From IMG/VR virus record IMGVR_UViG_3300031857_001289, positions 1-24,879 of that record: 24,879 nt of DNA; one strand, 5' to 3'. The stretch comes from a virus. Below are positions 1 through 7,244 of the stretch, piece after piece. Position 1 is the stretch's first letter, and every line of letters begins with the position of its first letter. Made by a program: the position numbers and the translations under genes. The notes beneath the pieces are model-generated. The model ran no database searches and was not told the DNA's origin. It worked only from the letters and a program-made list of their open reading frames with translations.

Positions 1-289
1 ACTTTTGCTCAATTTTTGTCTTATCGTTTTTTCCGTAAAGGAATTCCCGCGTCCGTCCATCCTTATAGAACATTAACATCGGAATCGCCTTAATACGATT
101 CTTCTCTTTCAGTTCTGGTTGTTCATCTACATTTACCTTATAGAATGGAACAGTGGATTCATTTGCCACTTCTTCCACCATAGGTAACATTTCGATGCAG
201 GTTGGGCACCAAGGAGCCCAGAAATCTACCACGAACGGCTCCTTGGATGCCAACTTTTCTTCAAATTCTTGTAACGTGAGTTCCTGCAT
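1..289 (-). CDS. Thioredoxin (3' end beyond window)
   Basis: Small thiol-disulfide oxidoreductase; 96 residues are visible and the C-terminus runs off the window edge. The active site WCPTC (W27, C28, C31) follows the FWAP strand, and the cis-proline IPM motif is at about residue 70, as in thioredoxins. The CPTC sequence replaces the usual CGPC. The ATG overlaps the TAA of the ribonucleotide reductase gene by one base (TAATG), with GAGG just upstream inside that gene, so the two are translationally coupled. By known biology, class II reductases are re-reduced by thioredoxin through their C-terminal cysteine pair; the inference is that this is the dedicated reductant for the upstream enzyme. 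A glutaredoxin role is less likely because of the WCxxC and IPM context. Confidence 0.9.
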   Translation of the reverse strand, partial: MQELTLQEFEEKLASKEPFVVDFWAPWCPTCIEMLPMVEEVANESTVPFYKVNVDEQPELKEKNRIKAIPMLMFYKDGRTREFLYGKNDKTKIEQK

Positions 290-2139
290 TATTGCACCTC
301 ACATCCACCACCACCACAAGCAACTTCACCTGCGAGGTCGGTATTATCTTCGACTTCAACCACCTTGGTCAAATCAATCTTATGTAAGTGACCGACCATT
401 TCCTTGTATTGTTCTTCGGTGATATCTTCGAATGGAGCTTGCATATAACTGTGGTCACTATACGGCAGAACACTTAATGCGGTGAAGTTCTCACGATTGT
501 CCCACATCCATTCTCCAACACCAACCCATTCGTCTGGCTTGATGGTGACGGTGACGGATACGTTATTCTTGTTCTCACCCTTACGATGACCAGCCTTTAC
601 CCATTCCTTCCATACCTTACTGGTACGTCCAAGAAGGTCAAGTGCAGATTCTTGTCTGGTGATTGCACCCTTTGGTGCCTTTTGTGGAACAGAGATAACT
701 GCTTGTTGCTTCGGCTTGAAAAATTCATCTTCCACGATTTCTGGATGATTGTCTGCAAGATATTGATAGATACCTTCGTTCTTACCTACACGGATACGAC
801 GAATGTAGAAATCATTATGCCAAGCGTGAATGCCAGAGGAAGTTCCTAATACTAGAGATGAGGTTCCTTCGGGCTTGACAGTGGTGGTTCTCGCAGCCTT
901 GTTTGTCCCAATCATTTCCGCCACACGTGCATTCTCTTCCTTCACCACGTTGGCTGCTTCTTTCATATCTAAATTCAGGACGGTGCCCGAAGCGATACCC
1001 GTCATCGACACTCCGATGAGTGCTTCCTTTTCCGTTGTTCTCTTCCATATATCTCTCAAATAGTGAAAATTAGTATAGCTTGCTTGTAATGTTCCAATGA
1101 ATGCTGCTGCCTTCGCACGTGCGTTGAAATCATCTTGGTCCTTGATGTCACCGGCATTAATCGTGGTGAGGTTACAGAACTGGAATGGACGGAGTGAGAT
1201 TTCTGCACAAGGATTCAATCCCCAATTTGCATCATTTGTGAAGAAGAATCCAGGTTCACCAGAACCACTCATTTCAATCTTCTTCCAAAGTTCTAAGAAT
1301 ACTTCCTTTTCAATCTTGTGACGAACGATAACTGCAGAGTTATTGGAACGACCACGCTGTGGATTGGTTTCCCACCAGTTGCCGAACTTACAGGTCAACA
1401 TATCATCGTCATCCAAATCAAACAATGAAATCATTGCGGAACGACGAATGCCACCAGAAAGAACTGCATCAGCGATGAAGCACAGAATATCGTGCACTTC
1501 GAGTGTGGTAAGTTGTTGACCATTTTGCTTACGGTCGAAAATCTTTTGGATGTTGTGAAGTGCATCCTTGAGTGGTTCTGGACCAGGTGCCTTACCACCA
1601 GAGGTGAGCAATAATGCACCCTTTGGACGAACATCTGAGAAATCATAAACTGGTAATGCCTTCCCCTTCATATATGCTTCTACGAGCATCTTGACCGCAT
1701 CTGCCCAACCTTCAATACTGTCACCGACGAGATAACGGCGTGACTTGACTGGCTTGTTGATTGGTGGAAGTTGTTCAATATGATTCTTCTGTACGGAATA
1801 ACCCACACCCGTTCCAGAAAGAAGAAGGAACATCACTTCACTAAATGCGTCTGTGTGATTGATTGGAAGGAAACAGCAATTGTACAAACGTGCATTATTG
1901 ATTTGAATTGGCTTCCCTGCGAATTGGAGTGACCGCATGGATGGAAGTATCTTCTTATCATACACAAATTCGTATGCTGCTTCAATTTCTTTTTCTAACT
2001 TTGGGAACTTCTCTAAATGCATTGCTTTATTTCTATCTACGAGTTCCTTCCACGTTTCACGGCGTTGCTTCTTTGGAAGATACTTCGCATATTTCATAAA
2101 CGTTGTAATTTCTGACAATATCTTTGACTCTAGTTGCAT
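289..2139 (-). CDS. nrdJ: Adenosylcobalamin-dependent (class II) ribonucleotide reductase
   Basis: Makes deoxyribonucleotides from ribonucleotides for phage DNA synthesis. Visible class II features: the NPCAE catalytic loop (N309, C311, E313), a redox cysteine pair candidate formed by C88/C89 in LYNCCF and C322 in FCNLT, a VKPEGTSS segment near 422 followed by IRRIRV, and a C-terminal shuttle pair C608-x4-C613 in a glycine-rich tail. No separate small radical subunit gene lies next to it, as expected for a B12 enzyme. At 616 residues it is shorter than Lactobacillus RTPR (about 740). The start is supported by GGAG about 8 bases upstream. It follows the DnaB-type helicase gene after a terminator-like hairpin and runs into a thioredoxin gene with a one-base overlap. 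It depends on host or environmental cobalamin. Whether it uses di- or triphosphates cannot be read here. Confidence 0.92.
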   Translation of the reverse strand: MQLESKILSEITTFMKYAKYLPKKQRRETWKELVDRNKAMHLEKFPKLEKEIEAAYEFVYDKKILPSMRSLQFAGKPIQINNARLYNCCFLPINHTDAFSEVMFLLLSGTGVGYSVQKNHIEQLPPINKPVKSRRYLVGDSIEGWADAVKMLVEAYMKGKALPVYDFSDVRPKGALLLTSGGKAPGPEPLKDALHNIQKIFDRKQNGQQLTTLEVHDILCFIADAVLSGGIRRSAMISLFDLDDDDMLTCKFGNWWETNPQRGRSNNSAVIVRHKIEKEVFLELWKKIEMSGSGEPGFFFTNDANWGLNPCAEISLRPFQFCNLTTINAGDIKDQDDFNARAKAAAFIGTLQASYTNFHYLRDIWKRTTEKEALIGVSMTGIASGTVLNLDMKEAANVVKEENARVAEMIGTNKAARTTTVKPEGTSSLVLGTSSGIHAWHNDFYIRRIRVGKNEGIYQYLADNHPEIVEDEFFKPKQQAVISVPQKAPKGAITRQESALDLLGRTSKVWKEWVKAGHRKGENKNNVSVTVTIKPDEWVGVGEWMWDNRENFTALSVLPYSDHSYMQAPFEDITEEQYKEMVGHLHKIDLTKVVEVEDNTDLAGEVACGGGGCEVQ

Positions 2140-2198
2140 ACTTCTTACTCCAAAATCGTTAGGGGTTTGGGGTTAAATAAATACTACTGTGTTACGTG

Positions 2199-2223
2199 AA
2201 AAAATCGGTGATTACCCAACGAT
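2199..2223 (-). terminator. Intrinsic terminator after the DnaB-type helicase gene
   Basis: Read on the minus strand, a stem ATCG-T-TGG / TCA-C-CGAT with one mismatch and one G-U pair closes on a GTAA (GNRA-type) tetraloop. Six T residues follow at once (A-run 2199-2204 on the plus strand). It starts a few bases after the helicase stop codon and ends about 60 bases before the nrdJ start. This would limit read-through from the helicase operon into nrdJ-thioredoxin. The stem is short, so termination may be partial. Confidence 0.6.
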
Positions 2224-2228
2224 ATTTT

Positions 2229-3611
2229 TTAATCCAAATCCATCTCTAATAGTTTCTTTGCGAGGTTTTGTTTCGTAACCGTTTCACCATTTTCCATCTG
2301 CTTCTTCAACATAATCCCCTTTGCGGAGGATTCGTCGTAAATCTCTATCTTACCTACACTTGCGTCAATAATCATCGGGAACGTTTGACCATCTCCACCA
2401 AATCGGTTCTTGATGATATGAGCGCGACCCGTCTTATGAACCTTGTCCTCTAGTTTCCGAGAGATTGAGAGTACCAAGTCGGCTGTCATAATCTTGGAAT
2501 ACGATTCTGCAATCTTGTCCGCCTGAATCACTTCGTCTTGTAACGCACTTCTCTGAGTCTGTGAAGCCGTCCAAATCGGAACCTGCAATTCACCAGCCAA
2601 TCCACGAAGTTCTTCATAAACTGCACCCAACTCTTGATATCGTGCATCGGTTCTGGCGTTCGCACTCATCAAATCTGCATAATCAACGATGATGAGGTCT
2701 GGCTTGAATCCCAACGATGCCATCTGTTGAACGTGAGCCTGAATCGTATGAGATGTAATAGTACGAGCGGGATAATACTTAATGATAATTTCACCCTTAA
2801 TCGTTTCCACCAAATCCTTAATCAATTCAGGATTCTCTGGAATCTTTCCAGGCTCAATACCAGTATAAATCGTATCGTACCGAAGTCCCACATAATTTTC
2901 ATTCAATTCCAAGGTATAATGAACAACCTTTTTACCTTGCCTCAATGCATTCGCACCAATTGTTGCGAGTGCCCAACTCTTACCGACACCAGACGGAGCG
3001 ATAACGACTCCAAGTTCACCACCAGCCAATCCACCACCGATAAGGGAATCAAGAGCATCCCATCCAGTCGGAATCGTATCACGGGCGTCCTTCAATAATC
3101 GTTTCTCGAAATCCTTTTTCCAATCGTGACCAACAGTCTTGGGTTGACCACTCCGAAGAGCATTATCAACAAGAACTTTGATTTCACCATATTGACCAAT
3201 CTGCAGAAGGTCCACCGACTTAATGATGGCAGACTTTAAGGTTTGATTCTTAGCGAAATCAAGGAAACTATCTTGAACATAATCCAAATCGTTATCGTTC
3301 ATCTTTTGGAAGATACTACGAAGCGATTCCACGATACCAGTACGTAACGTATCGTCCTTGACATCCTTGTTCATCTCCACCTTGAATACTTCCAACGTAG
3401 GTAATGTCTTATACTCGTCAAAATATTCTAACGTAGTCGCAACAATCCACTGATTCGCATCCAACTCAAAGAAGTTTGGATTGATAACGTCATAGGATTG
3501 AGCAAGGAAATCAGGAGAGTTCAACATAGCCGCCACAGCTTTCGCTTGGAAACTAGGTCCGAATTTTGCCAACGTATCTACATTCTTGTCGTAATTCTTA
3601 TGGTCTACCAT
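2229..3611 (-). CDS. dnaB: Replicative DNA helicase, DnaB / T4 gp41 type
   Basis: Hexameric 5'-3' replicative helicase. Residues 1-170 form a divergent helical N-terminal region. The RecA-like motor has Walker A APSGVGKS (205-212), a catalytic-glutamate strand TLEL (E235), Walker B LIIVDYADL (D310), the ASQTQR sensor motif (349-354) and the KNRFGGDG arginine-finger/loop region (401-408). At 460 residues the length is normal. The ATG at 3611 lies inside the end of the exonuclease gene (14-base overlap), with a sigma70-type promoter about 65 bases upstream. A terminator-like hairpin follows. No separate primase gene is seen in the window and no zinc-finger primase domain is seen in this protein, so priming must come from elsewhere in the genome or from the host. 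Confidence 0.93.
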   Translation of the reverse strand: MVDHKNYDKNVDTLAKFGPSFQAKAVAAMLNSPDFLAQSYDVINPNFFELDANQWIVATTLEYFDEYKTLPTLEVFKVEMNKDVKDDTLRTGIVESLRSIFQKMNDNDLDYVQDSFLDFAKNQTLKSAIIKSVDLLQIGQYGEIKVLVDNALRSGQPKTVGHDWKKDFEKRLLKDARDTIPTGWDALDSLIGGGLAGGELGVVIAPSGVGKSWALATIGANALRQGKKVVHYTLELNENYVGLRYDTIYTGIEPGKIPENPELIKDLVETIKGEIIIKYYPARTITSHTIQAHVQQMASLGFKPDLIIVDYADLMSANARTDARYQELGAVYEELRGLAGELQVPIWTASQTQRSALQDEVIQADKIAESYSKIMTADLVLSISRKLEDKVHKTGRAHIIKNRFGGDGQTFPMIIDASVGKIEIYDESSAKGIMLKKQMENGETVTKQNLAKKLLEMDLD

Positions 3612-4638
3612 GATATCTCGCTAAAGGCGTAAAAGTAAATGTTATCCATTCATCATAATTCTGAATACTACTAATAATATTAGTACGAAACATCAGTCTT
3701 GTCAAGTCCGACTTCCGAATTGGAGGGCATCCTTCTTCGTATTTATGTAATATTTTCATCTTTGCATCAATATTAATATCCACATCGTGCAAATTCATTA
3801 ATTGCAAATTTCTATTTACTATACTGGTATTATCCAGTATATTTTCTACCAGCTTTGGCTTCTTTTTAATATCAGCATATTTCTGTTCAATTAAATCCAA
3901 ATTGACCTCAATATTTGGGTCAGCCAATTCTGGAATATACTTTAATACAGTTTTCTCACCAGCACCCTTGATTCCATCAATATTGTCACTCTTGTCACCA
4001 AGTAATGAACGATAGAATACAAAGTTGGATGGGTGAACACCATATGTTTCCATTACAATATCTATATCAAATGTTTTCTTCTTGACTGGATTGTATAGCT
4101 TAACGCTATCACTTACCATCTGTAAGAAATCTTTATCCGTAGAATAAATGATACTGGTACCACCATTCTTGGTGACCAACTCTGAGAAGTATGCGATAGT
4201 ATCGTCTGCTTCGATATTGTCCAACGCAAGAATAGAAACTGGTAAACATTCCACCATTTCTACAAGTGACACCAACTGCCACTTCATATTCTCCCGTTCT
4301 TGTTCATCCGTAGTCATATCATAGGAACGATTCAGACGAGTCGGTGGTTTCCGATTTGCCTTATATTCTTTATAAATCTTCCGTCTACGTTGTGACCCAC
4401 CCTTTCCATCAAATACGAGTACGACTCTGGTAGGTTTGAAACTACGAATAGCAAACCCCAAAGATTTCATAAATCCAGCCATTCCCCCAATATGATTACC
4501 ATCTTCATCTAATGTGGGAATAGCGGCATAACTCCGCATAAATGTGTTGAGTGCGTCAACAATAAGGACACGGGAATTATACCCAATGTCCTTATTGTCA
4601 AACTGCATACTATCAAACACCTTCAATAAATCAGTCAT
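3598..4638 (-). CDS. 5'-3' exonuclease / flap endonuclease (T4 RNase H-like)
   Basis: FEN-family nuclease that removes RNA primers and 5' flaps during lagging-strand synthesis. The metal-binding acidic residues are in order: D28 (LIVDALN), D77 (LVFDGKG), E143/D145/D146 (IEADD), D168 and D170 (STDKD), D215 and D218 (GDKSDN). The helix-3-turn-helix DNA-binding segment GIKGAGEKT spans 222-230. The basic arch segment RRRKIYKEYKANR is at 84-96. At 346 residues it is close to the phage T4/T5 enzymes. It overlaps the RecA-type gene by 8 bases upstream and the DnaB gene by 14 bases downstream, so the three are one translational unit. Since the polymerase in this window has no 5' nuclease domain, this gene probably supplies that activity. 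Confidence 0.9.
   Translation of the reverse strand: MTDLLKVFDSMQFDNKDIGYNSRVLIVDALNTFMRSYAAIPTLDEDGNHIGGMAGFMKSLGFAIRSFKPTRVVLVFDGKGGSQRRRKIYKEYKANRKPPTRLNRSYDMTTDEQERENMKWQLVSLVEMVECLPVSILALDNIEADDTIAYFSELVTKNGGTSIIYSTDKDFLQMVSDSVKLYNPVKKKTFDIDIVMETYGVHPSNFVFYRSLLGDKSDNIDGIKGAGEKTVLKYIPELADPNIEVNLDLIEQKYADIKKKPKLVENILDNTSIVNRNLQLMNLHDVDINIDAKMKILHKYEEGCPPIRKSDLTRLMFRTNIISSIQNYDEWITFTFTPLARYHGRP
3677..3705 (-). promoter_or_regulatory. Sigma70-type promoter for the DnaB gene
   Basis: The minus strand reads TTGACA (3705-3700), a 17-base spacer, then TAATAT (3682-3677). It sits inside the 3' end of the exonuclease gene and would start transcription about 60 bases before the DnaB ATG. The -35 is perfect; the -10 matches 4 of 6. 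It shares the TTGACAA core and 17-base spacing with three other promoters in the window, which raises confidence despite the coding location. Confidence 0.55.
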
Positions 4639-5815
4639 TTAGTAGTTGCTTTTTGGATGGTGATACTTCGTCCTCATCCTCTGCAGCTTCCTTGTTAACC
4701 GCAGATGGGTCGAAGTCCTTCTCATACTTCATAATAAGTGCTTCACAAATCTTGTCATACAACGTACTCTTACGTTCTTGGTCGGCTTCGAGGAAGGCTG
4801 GAAATTCCTTTGATTGGAACTTCTCGTCCTCATAGGAATACCATGCACCAGATTGCTTGACGATGCCGTTCTCCTTCAACACATCCAACCAACTGCTGTA
4901 GTCATCAATACCACGATTGAAGTAAATGTTGAATTCAGCTTCACGATACGGCGGACCCAAACGATTCTTGGTGATAACCGCCTTCGTGGTGATACCAATA
5001 ATATTTCCAGCCGAATCCTTCAACTTACCGACTTGTGACAGACGGATACGAGTTGAAGCGTGGAATCCGATTGCCTTACCACCAGACGTAGTGTATGGGT
5101 CAGAGAACGCAGGAGCGTTCATCTTCAAACGGAGTTGGTTCGTAAATACAAGTGCAATCTTCTCACGACCAAGAAGGTTCGTAATCTTTCTCATTGCCTT
5201 ACTGATAATGATGGACTTCGCAGTTGCGTAACCATCCTTATTGAAGTCTGCTGCCATTTCTGTCTTAGTAGAAGCGGCGGCAACGGAGTCAACCACAATC
5301 GTGACCAACTTATCCTTCTTCCCAGAGGCACGAACCTTCTCAATTATGTTGACAATAGAATCGAAAATATCTTCAACGGTATCGTGTTGGACATATACGA
5401 GCTTCTTCATATCCACACCAACTGCGGAGAAGAACTCATCGTTCACTGCATTTTCGGTATCAATCAGAACCGCAACACCACCACGCTTCTGTGTGGTTGC
5501 GATAAGTGACGCACCGACGAGTGACTTACCAGATGCTTCCAATCCAGTCAACTCAGTAATACGACCAGCGGCGATTCCACCATACGGACGATTACTGATT
5601 GCGATATCCAACATTGTATTTCCCGTCGAAATAAAATCTGTCAAATCAGTCGGGGTTTCCTCTTGACCATCCAAGAAATAAGCGACTTGCCCATCCTTGT
5701 ATAACTTGTTCAAGCTATCTGCGATAACTTGTGCCAGTTCATCGCGGTCTGCCGATGGGACTGGCTTCTTTTTTGCTTTTACATCTTCTGCGATAGCAGC
5801 TTTCTTTGGTGGCAT
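4631..5815 (-). CDS. recA: RecA/UvsX-type recombinase
   Basis: ATP-dependent strand-exchange protein for recombination-dependent replication and repair. Walker A GLEASGKS is at 91-98, DTENA at 119-123, Walker B VTIVVDS at 171-177, the FTNQLR motif at 224-229 and SGGKAIGFHASTRI, the L2-side core, at 244-257. There is a lysine-rich N-terminus and an acidic tail (EAAEDEDE), as in bacterial RecA. It is 394 residues from the ATG at 5815. An in-frame TTG 21 bases further up (5836) lies inside a terminator stem-loop flank and is a poor start. AAGG lies about 9 bases before the chosen ATG. It is separated from the SSB gene by a strong hairpin and overlaps the exonuclease gene by 8 bases. The core reads closer to bacterial RecA than to T4 UvsX, but a phage role equal to UvsX is expected. 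Confidence 0.92.
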   Translation of the reverse strand: MPPKKAAIAEDVKAKKKPVPSADRDELAQVIADSLNKLYKDGQVAYFLDGQEETPTDLTDFISTGNTMLDIAISNRPYGGIAAGRITELTGLEASGKSLVGASLIATTQKRGGVAVLIDTENAVNDEFFSAVGVDMKKLVYVQHDTVEDIFDSIVNIIEKVRASGKKDKLVTIVVDSVAAASTKTEMAADFNKDGYATAKSIIISKAMRKITNLLGREKIALVFTNQLRLKMNAPAFSDPYTTSGGKAIGFHASTRIRLSQVGKLKDSAGNIIGITTKAVITKNRLGPPYREAEFNIYFNRGIDDYSSWLDVLKENGIVKQSGAWYSYEDEKFQSKEFPAFLEADQERKSTLYDKICEALIMKYEKDFDPSAVNKEAAEDEDEVSPSKKQLLND

Positions 5816-5830
5816 AATATGTACCTTATG

Positions 5831-5884
5831 TAACAAAACACGCAGGCGCTAGGTAGTTCTGAGGCTACCTAGCACACAGCGTGT
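5831..5884 (-). terminator. Hairpin terminator / attenuator between SSB and RecA genes
   Basis: A perfect 9-base-pair inner stem (5848-5856 with 5865-5873, GCTAGGTAG/CTACCTAGC) with an 8-base loop is extended by an outer 6-base-pair stem (5838-5843 with 5879-5884, ACACGC/GCGTGT) across small internal bulges. On the minus strand it is followed by TTTTGTT. It starts 11 bases after the SSB stop and ends just before the RecA start. No promoter is evident between it and recA, so it probably lets some transcription through and lowers recombinase output relative to SSB. Confidence 0.7.
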
Positions 5885-5894
5885 CTTTGGTTAA

Positions 5895-6683
5895 TTAATC
5901 GTTGAACAACTCGTCAAACGCATCAACAGCGTTCTTGACGTTCTCCTTCGGAGCTGCGGCGGTAGCGGTCACCGCCTTAGGTTCCTCAGCCTCACGGGCT
6001 GGAGTGATGACTGAATTATCGGGGTCGAGATACTTTTCAAGTACGACCTTCAGCTCATTGTAGGTTGGCTCAGAATAAAGCTCCTTGATATCCGGCTGTT
6101 CCGTCATCCACAACTTCATTTGAGCTGGGTCAGACGAAAGCGGAGTCTGAGCTGGCTTGACCTTCACCGAAGTCTTGGCGAAGTTGGTATCGCTCTTTTC
6201 CTTCGGAATATACTCAACTACGATGTCACGACCAGTCTTGGCATCGGTGATATCACCGTAGTCAGGGTCAGAGATGTACGAAAGAAGCTCTTGATAGACC
6301 GTCTTACCGAACGAATAGAAACGAACGCCCTTGTCCTCTTCACCACGAACGATGACAGGGATATAGGTACGGAGCTTCGGCATGAACGGACGAGCCTCGG
6401 CATAACGCTCCTTCGGGTCACGGGTCTGGTCTGACTTCAGTGCGTCAGCAAACTCCGCAATCGGGTCACGGTTGCCATATGAAAGTGGTGAGAGATGGGT
6501 CTTATTGCCCAAATAGTGGAAGTAGAGTTCGATAAAGGGATTCTCGGGGTTGTCCTTCCACGGAACGATACGGATGACTGTCTTTCCTTCCTTCGGCTTC
6601 CAGATAGCGGTATCGCGGTCCCCACCGCCAACTCGCTTGAAACTGTTAAGCTTACTCTTTAGTGCATTGATGTCTAGCGCCAT
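5895..6683 (-). CDS. Single-stranded DNA-binding protein, T4 gp32-like
   Basis: Coats single-stranded DNA at the replication fork. Like T4 gp32 it has a basic N-terminus (LKSKLNSFKR), an aromatic-rich core with IRIVPW, FIELYFHY and VRFYSFGKTVY segments, and a strongly acidic, flexible C-terminus ending FDELFND, the part that in T4 contacts other replication proteins. It is 262 residues, a little shorter than gp32 (301). Unlike T4 gp32, which binds zinc through three cysteines and a histidine, this protein has no cysteine at all. The start has GAGG 8 bases upstream and its own consensus promoter with a leader of about 55 bases. The order SSB-recombinase-exonuclease-helicase supports the call. 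Confidence is from motifs and context only. Confidence 0.82.
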   Translation of the reverse strand: MALDINALKSKLNSFKRVGGGDRDTAIWKPKEGKTVIRIVPWKDNPENPFIELYFHYLGNKTHLSPLSYGNRDPIAEFADALKSDQTRDPKERYAEARPFMPKLRTYIPVIVRGEEDKGVRFYSFGKTVYQELLSYISDPDYGDITDAKTGRDIVVEYIPKEKSDTNFAKTSVKVKPAQTPLSSDPAQMKLWMTEQPDIKELYSEPTYNELKVVLEKYLDPDNSVITPAREAEEPKAVTATAAAPKENVKNAVDAFDELFND

Positions 6684-6744
6684 ACTGTTTACCTCGTTTA
6701 AAATGTTTAAGGGTGTTTATTGTGATATACCCCAAGTAGGAAGA

Positions 6745-6773
6745 AGTATACCACGCTTTGTTTAGTTTGTCAA
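6745..6773 (-). promoter_or_regulatory. Strong sigma70-type promoter for the SSB gene
   Basis: The minus strand reads TTGACA (6773-6768), exactly 17 bases, then TATACT (6750-6745). It lies entirely between the stop of the upstream unknown gene (6785) and the SSB start (6683), leaving a leader of about 55 bases with a GAGG ribosome-binding site. It is the clearest promoter in the window and fits the high protein demand for an SSB. Confidence 0.8.
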
Positions 6774-6784
6774 GTCCCTACTTA

Positions 6785-7186
6785 CTAAAAGTTTAATATT
6801 TCTTTTATTTTGGTTTTAACTATTTTTAATTGACCATGTGCGGTAACTAAAATAGAATTCTTTAATTCATCCCAATCAATCTTATAGGACTTATCTATTT
6901 TACCACCATTTTTACTTGCTATTAATGCGTTTAATGCATTAATCGTATATATTGTATTTGTTTGCTTCTTTCTGTGTACGGATATAGTGGAAGCTGGTGG
7001 TGCGTAATGTTCTTTTAATGAACCCACTACGATATTATATGTTAATATAAGTTGATTTGGGTCATCAATATTTTCAAGAACATACACGTTGTTGAACGCT
7101 AGTGTATAAGAATTCTTAATAAGATTTACATTTTCATCCAACTTATCAGCTGCTATAAACGTGCATAACAATTGAGTTTCGTTCAT
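6785..7186 (-). CDS. Hypothetical protein, 133 aa
   Basis: I do not recognise this gene. The product is a mixed, mostly soluble 133-residue protein with no signal peptide, membrane segment or obvious catalytic motif. The C-terminal half is lysine-rich and probably alpha/beta (IDWDELK, LKIVKTKIKEILNF). It sits between the polymerase and SSB genes, so a replication-linked role is plausible but not shown. The ATG at 7186 has a weak GAG Shine-Dalgarno at 7193-7195, which falls in the 3' arm of a 9-base-pair hairpin, so translation may be regulated. Its stop lies just before the SSB promoter. Confidence 0.75.
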   Translation of the reverse strand: MNETQLLCTFIAADKLDENVNLIKNSYTLAFNNVYVLENIDDPNQLILTYNIVVGSLKEHYAPPASTISVHRKKQTNTIYTINALNALIASKNGGKIDKSYKIDWDELKNSILVTAHGQLKIVKTKIKEILNF

Positions 7187-7192
7187 ATAGTA

Positions 7193-7223
7193 CTCATAAG
7201 ACTGTTAACCGACTTCTTATAAG
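7193..7223 (-). promoter_or_regulatory. RNA hairpin overlapping the ribosome-binding site of the 133-aa gene
   Basis: On the minus strand CUUAUAAGA (7223-7215) can pair with UCUUAUGAG (7201-7193) over nine positions, one of them G-U, leaving a 13-base loop that contains the palindrome GUUAAC. The 3' arm carries the GAG that would serve as Shine-Dalgarno 6 bases before the ATG at 7186. This geometry resembles a translational operator. The regulator, if any, is unknown. The stem is A/U-rich and may be weak. Confidence 0.4.
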
Positions 7224-7244
7224 TATCAAAATGTATTCAATAAA

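Noticed and set aside
2157-2176. G-rich stretch resembling telomere or G-quadruplex repeats
   Set aside because: Only two GGGG runs are present on the plus strand; a quadruplex needs four.
4596-4603. TGTCAA (minus TTGACA) near the start of the exonuclease gene and a similar one near 5647
   Set aside because: No -10-like hexamer at 16-18 bases; both are inside coding sequence and read as chance matches.
5060-5666. Overlapping plus-strand ORFs of about 140-150 codons inside recA
   Set aside because: They lie fully within a well-supported gene on the other strand and show no known domain.
5816-5836. Upstream TTG start for the RecA-type protein
   Set aside because: It would extend the protein by 7 residues into the terminator flank; the ATG at 5815 has a better context.
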